Under the pieces are notes generated by a model, which had not been told where the DNA came from, searched no databases, and saw only the letters and a program-made list of their open reading frames with translations. The position numbers and the translations under genes were made by a program. A stretch of DNA of 64,000 bases from JAWXBK01 sp034439975 (GTDB lineage: Bacteria; Pseudomonadota; Alphaproteobacteria; Dongiales; Dongiaceae). Where the stretch lies: contig JAWXBK010000041.1 in assembly GCA_034439975.1 (NCBI GenBank), positions 1 to 64,000 of the forward strand. The letters are read 5' to 3'. Positions 49,893 through 59,047 of the stretch are shown in pieces; position 1 is the stretch's first letter; each line of letters begins with the position of its first letter.

Positions 49893-50855
49893 TCAGCCCG
49901 TCCGCACCGCGCGCGGCGTCACGCGAAACAGCTCGCGGAAGCATTTCGAGAAATGCGAGGCGGAGACGAATCCGCAGGCGAGCGCCACGTCGAGTACCGA
50001 CATATCCGTCTGCAACAAGAGCCGCCGCGCATGTTCGAGTCTGAGCTCGAGATAATGTCGGGTCGGCGTGCAGCCGAGATATTTGCGGAACAGGCGCTCG
50101 AGCTGGCGCGTCGACAGCCCGACCTCACGCGCCAGTTTCGCCCGCGAGACCGGCTCCTCCAGGCTTTTCTCCATCTTCTGGATCACGGCGACAAGTTTCG
50201 GATGACGCACGCCGAGCCGCGCCGGCAGGGCCATGCGCTGGCGGTCGTGCCGATCGCGGATGCGATCGTGGATGAATTGTTCGGAGACCGCGTTGGCGAG
50301 GGCCCGGCCATGCTGCGTTGCGATCAGGTGCAGCATCATGTCGAGCCCGGCGATACCGCCCGAACAGGTGAAACGGTCGCGATCGATCTCGAAGATTTCG
50401 CCGGTCACCTCGAGCTCGGGAAATGCCTCGGCGAAGCCCGCAATGTTTTCCCAATGCACGGTGCAGCGATAGCCGTCGAGCAGGCCCGCTTTCGCGAGAA
50501 TGTAGGGACCGAGCGACGATGCGCCGATCTCGATGCCGTTGCGCGCCAGCCGGCGCAGCCAGGCGAACACCGCCTTGTTGTCGTATTCGTGCGCATCGAG
50601 CCCGGCCACGACCACCACCGCATCGAATGGCGGCGCATCGGCGATCGAGGCTTCCGGCATGACCGGCACGCCGCTCGAGGACAGGACCGGCGCGCCGTCG
50701 GCCGACACGAAATGCCAGGAGTAAAGCTCGCGGCCCGACATCCGGTTGGCGCTGCGCATCGAATCGATGAGTGCGGCAAACCCGACCAGACTGAAGCGCG
50801 GGATCGCCAGAAAGCCGATCCGTTCCGGCTGCGAGGCGGGGCGGCGAGCGAACAT
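49893..50855 (-). CDS. GlxA family AraC-type transcriptional regulator
   Basis: This 320-residue regulator has an N-terminal DJ-1/PfpI-like ligand domain (IGFLAIPRFSLVGFAALIDS; VVVVAGLD) and a C-terminal AraC DNA-binding domain (VGLSTRQLERLFRKYLG and FVSASHFSKCFRELF) with two helix-turn-helix units. Relatives (GbdR, CdhR, SouR, ArgR-like) control glycine betaine, carnitine, sarcosine and arginine breakdown in Pseudomonas. At the edge of the C1 block it is the best candidate regulator of those genes. The start at 50855 is chosen; the frame runs open to 51170 over rlmH. Confidence 0.9.
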   Translation of the reverse strand: MFARRPASQPERIGFLAIPRFSLVGFAALIDSMRSANRMSGRELYSWHFVSADGAPVLSSSGVPVMPEASIADAPPFDAVVVVAGLDAHEYDNKAVFAWLRRLARNGIEIGASSLGPYILAKAGLLDGYRCTVHWENIAGFAEAFPELEVTGEIFEIDRDRFTCSGGIAGLDMMLHLIATQHGRALANAVSEQFIHDRIRDRHDRQRMALPARLGVRHPKLVAVIQKMEKSLEEPVSRAKLAREVGLSTRQLERLFRKYLGCTPTRHYLELRLEHARRLLLQTDMSVLDVALACGFVSASHFSKCFRELFRVTPRAVRTG

Positions 50856-50948
50856 GCGATCGGGATTCCTCGTGCGGGCGACGGCAAGGCGGGAACAGTT
50901 GAAGCGGCGCAAGACATTGGCGCCGCGGCAGCATAGTCTCTTGTCGCC

Positions 50949-51503
50949 ATGGGAACAAAGAGGTCGCATAAGGACGTCAGGAGCGAGGCCGGACGGCGCG
51001 GTGACGGCCGGGCGCCGGCCGGCCGGCGCAACGCCGGGCCCCTCATCCGTATCCTCGCCGGCGGTCGCTGGCGGGCCGACGATCCAGCCCGTGCCCTCTA
51101 TGACGAGTATGTGCGCCGGCTCAATCGGCCCATCGAACTGGTCGAAATCGATCCGCGGTTGACCGATCAAGCCGAACGGACGGCGCGCGAGGGTGCGCGC
51201 ATGCTCGAGGCGGTCGCCGCGACCCCCGGGGGCATCCTCATCGCACTCGACGAACGCGGTCGCTCGCTCGACAGCGCCGGATTTGCCGATCGGTTGCGCG
51301 GTTGGCAGGAGAGCGGCGCACCGGCTCTGGTCTTTACGATCGGCGGTGCGGACGGTCTCGCAACGCCGGTCCGCGAGGCGGCGGATTTCTCGTTATCGTT
51401 CGGTGCGATGACATGGCCGCATCTCATGGTGCGCGCGATGCTTGCCGAGCAGCTCTATCGCGCGAGCGCGATCCTCTCAGGCCACCCCTACCATCGCGGC
51501 TGA
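50949..51503 (+). CDS. rlmH: 23S rRNA pseudouridine-1915 N3-methyltransferase RlmH
   Basis: This SPOUT-fold methyltransferase modifies pseudouridine 1915 in helix 69 of 23S rRNA. Conserved stretches are ILIALDERGRSLDS, FTIGGADGL and the C-terminal MLAEQLYRASAILSGHPYH. The frame gives 184 residues, about 30 more than typical; the extra N-terminal part is Arg/Gly-rich and may not be translated, but no better start is seen. Core synteny resumes here: rlmH should follow rsfS. The 3' end overlaps the radical SAM gene by 27 bases on the opposite strand. Confidence 0.94.
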   Translation: MGTKRSHKDVRSEAGRRGDGRAPAGRRNAGPLIRILAGGRWRADDPARALYDEYVRRLNRPIELVEIDPRLTDQAERTAREGARMLEAVAATPGGILIALDERGRSLDSAGFADRLRGWQESGAPALVFTIGGADGLATPVREAADFSLSFGAMTWPHLMVRAMLAEQLYRASAILSGHPYHRG

Positions 51504-53108
51504 GGCCGCCGGCCCGCCGGCATTGCGCTCGGGGCTGTGATCGGGGCTGTGATCGGGGCTGCGATCGGGCGCGTCGAGAAAATGCGGGCGCGACGCACCG
51601 ACGAGTTCGGGCCGCCAGATATCCTGCGCTTCCAGCATGTAACGGATCTGGCAATAGATCATCAGGCAGTACAGCAGTTCGCGTCGCAGGTCGCCGCGCG
51701 CCATGGCAAGCGACCAGACGCGCCGGATCATCCGTCTTTCGGCCGGACCGCGGCGGGCCAACTGCGTGTACAGCTTTCGCTCTCTCGGGGTCGGTTCGCG
51801 ACGCCGGCTCGAAATATTCGGATCCGGCACCAACGCCACCATCGTCTCGATTCGATGTAGAAACGCCATTGGCTCATAAACCGCATGAAGCAGCCAGCGC
51901 GTTCCGGCGATAAGCTGATCGTAGGTCATGTTCTTTGGCATGATGTTCGTGCGCAGGAGGCCGCCGCCGCCGACGCGATCGTCGCCGATGAGACGACCTT
52001 CTGTCGCCATGCGCGCGCGCAGCGGTGTGGCAGCGGGTGCCACGAGAATGCTGATCATCGGCAGCGGCACGGGCAGCCTCTGCACGAAGCTGTACTGGCG
52101 CTCGAAAATGTCCAGCCCGTCATGGTCGAACCCGACAATCATGCCGGCCGTCACCACGATTCCGTGCCGCGCAAACTTGCCGATCTCCTCGACCATGTCG
52201 ATTTTCAGGTTCTGCCGTTTCTTGGTTTCGGCGAGGCTTTCCTCGTTCGGGGTTTCGACGCCGATGAAGACGTTGCGCAAACCCGCACGGACGCAGAGAT
52301 CGAGAATGTCTTCATCGCGCGAGATGTCGATTGAAAGCTGCGTCGAGAAGGAAACCCGTTCGGCCGGAGGCTTGCTCTCGTTCCATTTCACCAGCGCCGC
52401 GAGAAGTTCCCGCGCGCGGCGGCGCACGACCGTCAGATTGTCGTCGGCAAGATAAATGTGCCGGTAACCCATATCGTACAGGACGTCGAGCTCCCGGATG
52501 ACCTGATCAGGTTCCTTCCAGCGCTGTTTGCGGCCGAGATACTGGATCACGTCGCAGAACTCGCATTCGAACGGACAGCCGCGCGAGGTCTGGATCTGCG
52601 CAACCATCGCCAACTGCTTCGGATACAAGTCCCAGCGCGGCATCGGCGAGTTCCGAAGATCGGGTCTCGTGCCGACATACTCGGACTGGAATTTACCCGA
52701 TGCGATTTCGGCAAACATGCCGGCCGCGATATCCTCGATCTCGCCGCGTACCAGAATGTCGGCATGCGGGCGCATGTCGTCCGGATTGAGCGAGGCATAA
52801 GGACCGCCGATCATCACCAGCTTGCCGCGCGCGCGAAACTCGGCGGCGAGCTCGACAATGCGGTCGCGCTGCGACACCTTGCCGGTGATACCAACGATTT
52901 CGGCATCGGTTTCAAAATCGACCGGCTCGATTCGCTCGTCACAGAGAGCAACGCGCCAGTCCGCCGGCAGCATGGCTGCGACCGTGGGCGTGGTCAGATC
53001 CGCAAGATTGACCATCCGAGAAACGCCCCAGGCGCTCAGCACTTCCATATTGTAGTAGCCCGGCGCGTTCTCACGCGGATTGATCAGATAGATCGATCGC
53101 TCCACCAT
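51477..53108 (-). CDS. B12-binding-domain radical SAM protein
   Basis: This 543-residue protein has an N-terminal cobalamin-binding Rossmann domain (about residues 20-140) and a radical SAM domain with C178, C182 and C185 (GCPFECEFC). A C-terminal DUF4070-like region follows, with a His/Pro/Asp-rich tail encoded by a 12-base tandem repeat. Class B enzymes of this type do methylations or rearrangements, including hopanoid and other lipid modifications; the substrate here is not known. The start at 53108 is set by the family N-terminus (YLINPRENAPGYYN). It interrupts the rlmH-gpmI order. Confidence 0.9.
   Translation of the reverse strand: MVERSIYLINPRENAPGYYNMEVLSAWGVSRMVNLADLTTPTVAAMLPADWRVALCDERIEPVDFETDAEIVGITGKVSQRDRIVELAAEFRARGKLVMIGGPYASLNPDDMRPHADILVRGEIEDIAAGMFAEIASGKFQSEYVGTRPDLRNSPMPRWDLYPKQLAMVAQIQTSRGCPFECEFCDVIQYLGRKQRWKEPDQVIRELDVLYDMGYRHIYLADDNLTVVRRRARELLAALVKWNESKPPAERVSFSTQLSIDISRDEDILDLCVRAGLRNVFIGVETPNEESLAETKKRQNLKIDMVEEIGKFARHGIVVTAGMIVGFDHDGLDIFERQYSFVQRLPVPLPMISILVAPAATPLRARMATEGRLIGDDRVGGGGLLRTNIMPKNMTYDQLIAGTRWLLHAVYEPMAFLHRIETMVALVPDPNISSRRREPTPRERKLYTQLARRGPAERRMIRRVWSLAMARGDLRRELLYCLMIYCQIRYMLEAQDIWRPELVGASRPHFLDAPDRSPDHSPDHSPERNAGGPAASAAMVGVA
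51531..51566 (+). repeat. Three tandem 12-base repeats
   Basis: GGGGCTGTGATC occurs twice, followed by GGGGCTGCGATC. The repeats lie within the 3' end of the radical SAM gene and encode its DHSP-type tail on the minus strand. The copy number could vary between strains without breaking the frame. Confidence 0.85.
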
Positions 53109-53300
53109 CGACCCCCTGCGCCGGCATCGCCGATCGAGGAACTGCAGACCACCCCCTGCCATCGGGCCAGCGCGCCGAGAGTACAGGCACACCGGCAGCC
53201 CCGGAAGCGGTTTTCCCGCGGATTCTGAACGGGTTGCGGGACCGGAAACCCGAGCGACCTTCCCGTTTCCCGGGCCCAGCCGAGCCCCTATATTGCCGCC

Positions 53301-54875
53301 ATGTCCGAAACTGCCCCCAGGCCCGTCCTGCTCTGTATTCTCGATGGCTGGGGCGAGGCACCCCCGTCCGAGCACAACGCCATCGCGCTCGCGCGGACGC
53401 CAAACTGGGATCGCTTCATGGCCGAGGCGCCGCATGCGTTGATCGAGGCCTCGGAATCCCATGTCGGCCTGCCGGCCGGCCAGATGGGCAATTCCGAAGT
53501 CGGCCACATGAATCTCGGCGCCGGCCGCGTCGTCATGCAGGACCTGCCGCGGATCGACGCCGCGATCGCCGACGGAACGCTCGATACGAACCCCGTACTG
53601 ACCGATCTGATCGCGCGGGCGCGCGCGGCGGGCGGCACATGCCATCTGATGGGGCTGCTTTCGCCCGGCGGCGTTCATTCCCACGAGGCGCATATCTATG
53701 CGCTTGCCCGGCGGATCGACGCGGCGGGCGTGCCGGTCGCGATCCATGCCTTCCTCGACGGCCGCGATACGCCGCCGCAAAGCGCGATCGACTACATGCG
53801 CGCGCTTCAGGCCGCCATCGCGCCACTCGCCGGCGCGCGGATCGCAAGCGTGACCGGCCGCTATTATGCGATGGATCGCGACACGCGCTGGGAGCGTACC
53901 GAACTTGCCTGGCGCACATTGGTGCTCGGCGAGGGCGAACGCACGACCGATCCGCTGGCTGCGATCGAACAGGGTTATGCGCGCGGAGAAACCGACGAGT
54001 TCCTGCGCCCGACTGCGATCGCCGGCTATGACGGCATGCATGATGGCGATGCGCTGGTTGCCGCCAATTTCCGCGCAGACCGCATGCGCCAGATTTTGAC
54101 AGCACTCCTCGATCCGTCGTTCGCCGGGTTCGTGCGGGTGCGCCAACTGACATTCGTCGCCGCAGCGGGGATGACCGAGTATTCGAGCGCGCTCAATCCC
54201 TTCATGACGACGATCTTTCCCTCGGAAGCGCTGACCGACACGCTGGGCGAAGTTGTTGCGCGCGCCGGACTGAAACAGTTGCGCGCCGCGGAAACCGAAA
54301 AATACGCGCATGTGACGTTTTTCCTGAACGGCGGCGAAGAACGTCTGTTCGAGGGCGAAGACCGCATTCTCGTCCCGTCGCCAAAGGTTGCGACCTACGA
54401 TCTCCAACCGGAGATGTCGGCGCCCGAACTGACCGACCGGCTGGTGGAGGCAATTCGCAGCGGCAAATACGATCTTATTGTCGCGAACTACGCGAACACC
54501 GACATGGTCGGCCATAGCGGCGATCGCGCCGCGGCGATGCGTGCCGTCGAAGCGGTCGATATTTGTCTCGGGCGCCTGGCAGCGGCGATCGAAGAGGTTG
54601 GCGGCGCCATGCTGATAACCGCCGATCACGGCAATGCCGAGATGATGCACGATTCGACGAGCGATCAGCCACACACCGCGCACACCATCAACCCGGTTCC
54701 GGTCGTCCTCGTGGCGCGTCGCGCGCGAACCGCCGGAACAACGCTGGCGAACGGCAAACTGGCCGACATCGCGCCAACCGTGCTGTCGTTGATGGGGCTT
54801 CCACAGCCGGCGGCCATGACCGGCCATTCCCTGCTGCCGGCATCGGCGAGCTCCGAACGCCGCGCCGCCCGCTGA
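53301..54875 (+). CDS. gpmI: 2,3-bisphosphoglycerate-independent phosphoglycerate mutase
   Basis: This 524-residue iPGM of glycolysis/gluconeogenesis has the phosphatase domain with LCILDGWGEAP (metal ligand D15) and the catalytic serine S65 in GNSEVGHMNLG. The metal-binding late stretches NTDMVGHSGD and TADHGNAEMM are intact. The length is normal. It is followed by envC, the usual order in related genomes. Confidence 0.97.
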   Translation: MSETAPRPVLLCILDGWGEAPPSEHNAIALARTPNWDRFMAEAPHALIEASESHVGLPAGQMGNSEVGHMNLGAGRVVMQDLPRIDAAIADGTLDTNPVLTDLIARARAAGGTCHLMGLLSPGGVHSHEAHIYALARRIDAAGVPVAIHAFLDGRDTPPQSAIDYMRALQAAIAPLAGARIASVTGRYYAMDRDTRWERTELAWRTLVLGEGERTTDPLAAIEQGYARGETDEFLRPTAIAGYDGMHDGDALVAANFRADRMRQILTALLDPSFAGFVRVRQLTFVAAAGMTEYSSALNPFMTTIFPSEALTDTLGEVVARAGLKQLRAAETEKYAHVTFFLNGGEERLFEGEDRILVPSPKVATYDLQPEMSAPELTDRLVEAIRSGKYDLIVANYANTDMVGHSGDRAAAMRAVEAVDICLGRLAAAIEEVGGAMLITADHGNAEMMHDSTSDQPHTAHTINPVPVVLVARRARTAGTTLANGKLADIAPTVLSLMGLPQPAAMTGHSLLPASASSERRAAR

Positions 54876-54895
54876 CGCGAAGCGGCACCCCGTCC

Positions 54896-56101
54896 TTGCT
54901 GCGCCTTGTCCCGATCGTCGGCGCCCTCGCGATCGGCATATCCTGTGCGTCGCATGAATTCGCGCGCGCGGAAGAACCGGCAACACTCGAGGCGATCGAG
55001 GAGACCATCGAGAGCGAACGCGACCGCGCGGCAACGCTCGAGCGTGAATCGCAAACACTCGAAGGTGAGCTTGCCGATCTGCGCCAGCAACTGATCGCCG
55101 CCGCCGCTGCATCGCAGGATCGCGAAGAAACGCTGAACGCACTCGAGAGCCGGATTGTGGAACTCGAAGCGGGTGCGGCCACGCTGGAAGAGGGCCTTGC
55201 CGCCGACCGCGCCGGTCAGGCCGCTACGCTTGCGGCCTTGCAGCGTCTCGCGCTGACGCCACCCGAAGCGAGCCTGTTCGCGCCCGGCGATCCGCTCGAT
55301 CGCGCGCGCGCCGCCGCTTTGCTCGACCGCATCCAGCCGCTCTTGGCCGCACGCGCCGCAGCGATGCGCGCCGACCTCGATTCTTTGGCGGCGATGCGCA
55401 GCGACATCGCTTTGCAACAGGAAGCTGTGGTCGCCGAAGCCGAAGCGCTCGCCGCCGAAAACAGCGAACTCGCCGCTCTGGTCGAGCGCATGGAGGGGAT
55501 GCGCAGCGAAACCGAAGCCGAGCGGCTTGCCGCCGAAGCCCGGATCGAGACCCTGGCACTCGAAGCCGCCGACCTGCGCGATCTGATGGCAAGGCTGGCG
55601 ACATTGCCGCCGACCAAACCCGACGAGCCGATGGAGGCCGACCCGGCCGATCCGGCCGAACCGACCGCGCTGGCCGCCCTTCCGGCACCGGATCTTCGCC
55701 CCTTCCCGAGCGGGCCGGGCGGCCTCGTCCTGCCGGTCCGCGGCCGGCTCGCGGTCGCCTATGGCGCCGCCACGGCCACCGGCGAGGCCTCCCGCGGCAT
55801 CGTGATCGAGACGCGGCCGGGCGCGCAGGTCGTCGTGCCGTTCGACGGGCGGGTCGTCTTTGCGGGACCGTTCCGCGGATATGGGCTAATCTTGATCGTC
55901 GAACATAGCGACGGGTATCATTCGCTGTTAGCCGGGCTTGCGCGCGTCGATGCCAGCGTGGACCAATGGGTTCTCGCGGGCGAGCCGGCCGGCGCGATGG
56001 ATGCCGAAGCCGGCATCAATCCGCAACTTTATGTCGAACTGCGCCGCGCAGGCCAGCCGGTGGACCCGGCGCCTTGGCTTGGCACGGTCATCGGCGGATG
56101 A
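54896..56101 (+). CDS. envC: Murein hydrolase activator EnvC
   Basis: The 401-residue periplasmic protein has a signal peptide (MLRLVPIVGALAIGISC), a long coiled coil (about residues 30-235, Glu/Ala-rich heptads) and a degenerate LytM/M23 domain (about 275-395). The zinc ligands of active LytM enzymes are lost (RGIVIETRPGAQ in place of the HxxxD site), as in EnvC, which activates amidases at the division site. The TTG at 54896 is the best start; no ATG lies between the gpmI stop codon and the signal peptide. Confidence 0.88.
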   Translation: MLRLVPIVGALAIGISCASHEFARAEEPATLEAIEETIESERDRAATLERESQTLEGELADLRQQLIAAAAASQDREETLNALESRIVELEAGAATLEEGLAADRAGQAATLAALQRLALTPPEASLFAPGDPLDRARAAALLDRIQPLLAARAAAMRADLDSLAAMRSDIALQQEAVVAEAEALAAENSELAALVERMEGMRSETEAERLAAEARIETLALEAADLRDLMARLATLPPTKPDEPMEADPADPAEPTALAALPAPDLRPFPSGPGGLVLPVRGRLAVAYGAATATGEASRGIVIETRPGAQVVVPFDGRVVFAGPFRGYGLILIVEHSDGYHSLLAGLARVDASVDQWVLAGEPAGAMDAEAGINPQLYVELRRAGQPVDPAPWLGTVIGG

Positions 56102-56154
56102 TCCGCCCGGGCCGATCCAACGACCCTAAAAAACCATGATTTCGAGGTGATCTC

Positions 56155-57531
56155 TTGCTGATGAAGCGCATCATTCGCCCGGCCGCCCTTGCGACCCTGC
56201 TGCTCGTCTCGGCCAGCGCCGGGACCTTCGCCGCCTCCGACAGCTCCGAAACCTATCGGCAACTGAGCCTGTTCGGCGACGTGTTCGAGCGCGTCCGGGC
56301 CAGCTATGTCGAAGAGGTATCGGACAAGGAGCTGATCGAGGCGGCGATCAACGGCATGTTGAGTTCGCTGGATCCGCATTCGAGCTATCTCAGCGCCGAA
56401 AGCTTCGACGACATGCAAGTGCAGACGCGTGGCGAATTCGGTGGCCTCGGCATCGAGGTCACGCTGGAAAACGGCCTGGTTCGCGTCGTGTCGCCGATCG
56501 ACGACACGCCCGCCTTCCGCGCCGGCATCCAGCCGGGCGACTACATTTCGCATCTCGACGGCGAGCCGGTGCTCGGCATGACGCTCGCGGACGCGGTCGA
56601 GCGCATGCGTGGCAAGGTCGATACCGAGATCACGCTCACGATCCTGCGTGGCGAGACAGAACCCTTCGACGTGACGCTCAAGCGTGCCGTCATCGTCATC
56701 GAATCGGTCCGCGGCCGGCTCGAAGGCGATATCGGCTATGTGCGCGTCACGACGTTCAGCGAGAAGACCGACACCGAATTGCAGGCAACCATCGCCGAAC
56801 TCACGGAAGAAGCCGGCGGCCAGCTCTCGGGCTTCATTCTCGATCTGCGCAACAATCCGGGCGGGTTGCTCGACCAGGCGATCGCCATGTCCGACGATTT
56901 CCTCGACAAGGGCGAGATCGTCTCGACGCGCGGCCGCGACGACGGCAATGCGCAGCGTTTCAACGCCGAAGCGGGCGACGTGCTGAACGGCGTGCCGATG
57001 ATCGTCCTGATCAACGGCGGCTCGGCCTCGGCCTCCGAGATTGTCGCCGGTGCGCTGCAGGATCATCACCGCGCCATCCTTCTCGGCACCCGCACCTTCG
57101 GCAAAGGCTCGGTGCAGACCGTCATTCCGTTGCAGGGACAGGGAGCGATCCGCCTGACAACGGCGCGCTATTACACGCCCTCGGGTCGCTCGATCCAGGC
57201 GCTCGGCATCGAACCCGATATCGAAGTGCAGCAAGCCATCGTCGAGATCGTCGAAGCCGACCAAGACCGCAGCGAAGCCGATCTGCGCGGTGCGCTGCAG
57301 AACGAAACGATGGGCGTGACCGAGCCGATCGAGCTCGAAGCCGAAGAGCTCGACGAACCCGCCGAATCCGAAACGCCCGCCGAAACCGATGACGAAACCG
57401 ACGCCGAAGAGGACGCGGAGCCCGTGGCGGCGCCGGCGGAAGAGGCGCCGGAACCGGTCGATTATCAGCTTACCCGTGCGCTCGATCTGTTGCGCGGATT
57501 GGCCCTGATAACCGGCCAGGCAACGGAATAG
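56155..57531 (+). CDS. ctpA: S41 family C-terminal processing peptidase
   Basis: This 458-residue periplasmic protease has a signal peptide, a PDZ domain (about residues 95-170, GGLGIEVTLENGLV) and the S41 catalytic core with the nucleophile in GGSASASE (288-295) and Lys317 in RTFGKGSVQT. A Glu/Ala/Pro-rich acidic stretch (about 390-440) precedes the end. It trims or degrades envelope proteins and in other bacteria works with murein hydrolases, fitting its place after envC. GAGG lies seven bases before TTG 56155; ATG 56161 is the alternative start. Confidence 0.95.
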   Translation: MLMKRIIRPAALATLLLVSASAGTFAASDSSETYRQLSLFGDVFERVRASYVEEVSDKELIEAAINGMLSSLDPHSSYLSAESFDDMQVQTRGEFGGLGIEVTLENGLVRVVSPIDDTPAFRAGIQPGDYISHLDGEPVLGMTLADAVERMRGKVDTEITLTILRGETEPFDVTLKRAVIVIESVRGRLEGDIGYVRVTTFSEKTDTELQATIAELTEEAGGQLSGFILDLRNNPGGLLDQAIAMSDDFLDKGEIVSTRGRDDGNAQRFNAEAGDVLNGVPMIVLINGGSASASEIVAGALQDHHRAILLGTRTFGKGSVQTVIPLQGQGAIRLTTARYYTPSGRSIQALGIEPDIEVQQAIVEIVEADQDRSEADLRGALQNETMGVTEPIELEAEELDEPAESETPAETDDETDAEEDAEPVAAPAEEAPEPVDYQLTRALDLLRGLALITGQATE

Positions 57532-57580
57532 TTCCCTTGCCGGCGGCGATCTTCGCAACGCCGGGCCGCTCGCTCCGAGC

Positions 57581-59047
57581 GTGATGCGCGCCGGGACCGT
57601 CCTGGCGGGGATGCTCGTCGCCGCGGTCGCGGCATTCCTCATATGGTTCGACGCGACCGGTCAGCTGCGACCGTTTCTGTCGACCGCGCCAATGGTGGTG
57701 TTCGAACTCGATCCACCCGCCCCGATTCCCGATCCGCAAATCGCATCGATTCCGGAACCAGCGGAAGCGGCGCCGGCAGAGCCGGCATCGGGAGCGACAA
57801 TCGACAGGACTGACGATGCGGCGGTTGAACCGGACGCGACCACGGGCGATGCGGCTGCCGGTAGCGGCGTCACGATCGCCGATGCCGTCTCCGCTGCGCT
57901 CGAAGCGGCCGGCGAGACCGCCAGCGACACCGACAGCATCGCGGCCGAGGCGTCGGCCAATTCCGCCGCGGATGTCGCGACCGGATCTGCGGCCGATGTC
58001 GCGGCCGACATAGCAACCGGCATAGCAACCGACGCGCCTGCCGACCCTGCATCGGCCGACCCTGCATCGTCCGATACCGCGATGCTCGACGCGACAACGG
58101 AATCGGAAAGCGCGGCGGTCGATGCGGCGAGAACGATGGCAGCGTCCGACCCGGCCGGTGACGGCTCGAGCGCACCGCCGCCATCCAAGCCGGACGAAGC
58201 CGCCGCGCCCGATACCATCGCGCCCGGGAATGTGACCGCCGATACTCCAGCATCCAATGCTGCGACGCCCGATGCGGCAACCCAGACCGCTGCGCTGCCC
58301 ACGATGCCGAGCGGTGCCGAACTACCCTGGCGGCTTTATGCCAGCGAATTCCCGGTGTCCGATCCGCGGCCGCGCATCGCGATCGTGTTCACCTCGCTCG
58401 GGCTCAGCGATGCGGCGGGCGACGCGATCATCGCGAATATGCCGCCGGGCGTCACGCTCGCGTTCAGCCCCTACAGCCGCAAGCTGACCGATTGGATCGA
58501 ACGGGCGCGCGAGGACGGCCACGAAGTACTGATCGAGCTGCCGATGGAGCCGCTCAACTATCCCGACGACGATCCCGGGCCGCTTGCCCTTCTGAGCACG
58601 CTGCCGGTGCAGGACAACATCACCCGCATGGACGGCATTCTCGCGCGGGCGGATGGCGTGGTCGGTGTCGCGGTTCACATGGGCTCGCGCTTCACCACCT
58701 CGTCCGAGCTGATGCGCCCGATCCTCGAGGCGCTGGGCGAGCGCGGCTATCTTTATGTCGACAACGGCGCGGCACCCTTCAGCGTGCTGCCGACGCTCTC
58801 GCAGGAGATCGCCGTGCCGATGGCAATCAACAATCACTATATCGATCGCGAAGCCTCGCGCATCGCGATCGACGGACGGCTTCAGCAGATCGAACGGATC
58901 GCCCGCAGCGAAGGTGCCGCCGTCGCATTCGCCTCGCCCTATCCGATTACCATCGAGCGGCTAGCTGCCTGGATTCCGACCCTCGAGGCAAAGGGCTTCG
59001 TCCTGGCGCCGATCACCGCCGTCGTCGGACGGCAGCCACTACAATGA
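57581..59047 (+). CDS. Divergent polysaccharide deacetylase family protein
   Basis: This 488-residue membrane-anchored protein has an N-terminal transmembrane helix (VLAGMLVAAVAAFLIWF), an unusually long low-complexity linker of Ala/Asp/Thr/Ser (about residues 65-235) and a C-terminal NodB-like barrel (IAIVFTSLGLSDAA, VLIELPMEPLNYPDDDPG, MGSRFTTS). The divergent (YibQ) branch lacks some metal-binding residues of true deacetylases. It sits between ctpA and rppH, its conserved place, overlapping rppH by four bases. A role in envelope upkeep is probable. Confidence 0.9.
   Translation: MMRAGTVLAGMLVAAVAAFLIWFDATGQLRPFLSTAPMVVFELDPPAPIPDPQIASIPEPAEAAPAEPASGATIDRTDDAAVEPDATTGDAAAGSGVTIADAVSAALEAAGETASDTDSIAAEASANSAADVATGSAADVAADIATGIATDAPADPASADPASSDTAMLDATTESESAAVDAARTMAASDPAGDGSSAPPPSKPDEAAAPDTIAPGNVTADTPASNAATPDAATQTAALPTMPSGAELPWRLYASEFPVSDPRPRIAIVFTSLGLSDAAGDAIIANMPPGVTLAFSPYSRKLTDWIERAREDGHEVLIELPMEPLNYPDDDPGPLALLSTLPVQDNITRMDGILARADGVVGVAVHMGSRFTTSSELMRPILEALGERGYLYVDNGAAPFSVLPTLSQEIAVPMAINNHYIDREASRIAIDGRLQQIERIARSEGAAVAFASPYPITIERLAAWIPTLEAKGFVLAPITAVVGRQPLQ

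Noticed and set aside
53109..55142. Upstream extension of the radical SAM frame to over 1,200 codons
   Set aside because: The extension runs antisense through gpmI and into the envC region and has no conserved domain. The protein family starts at 53108.
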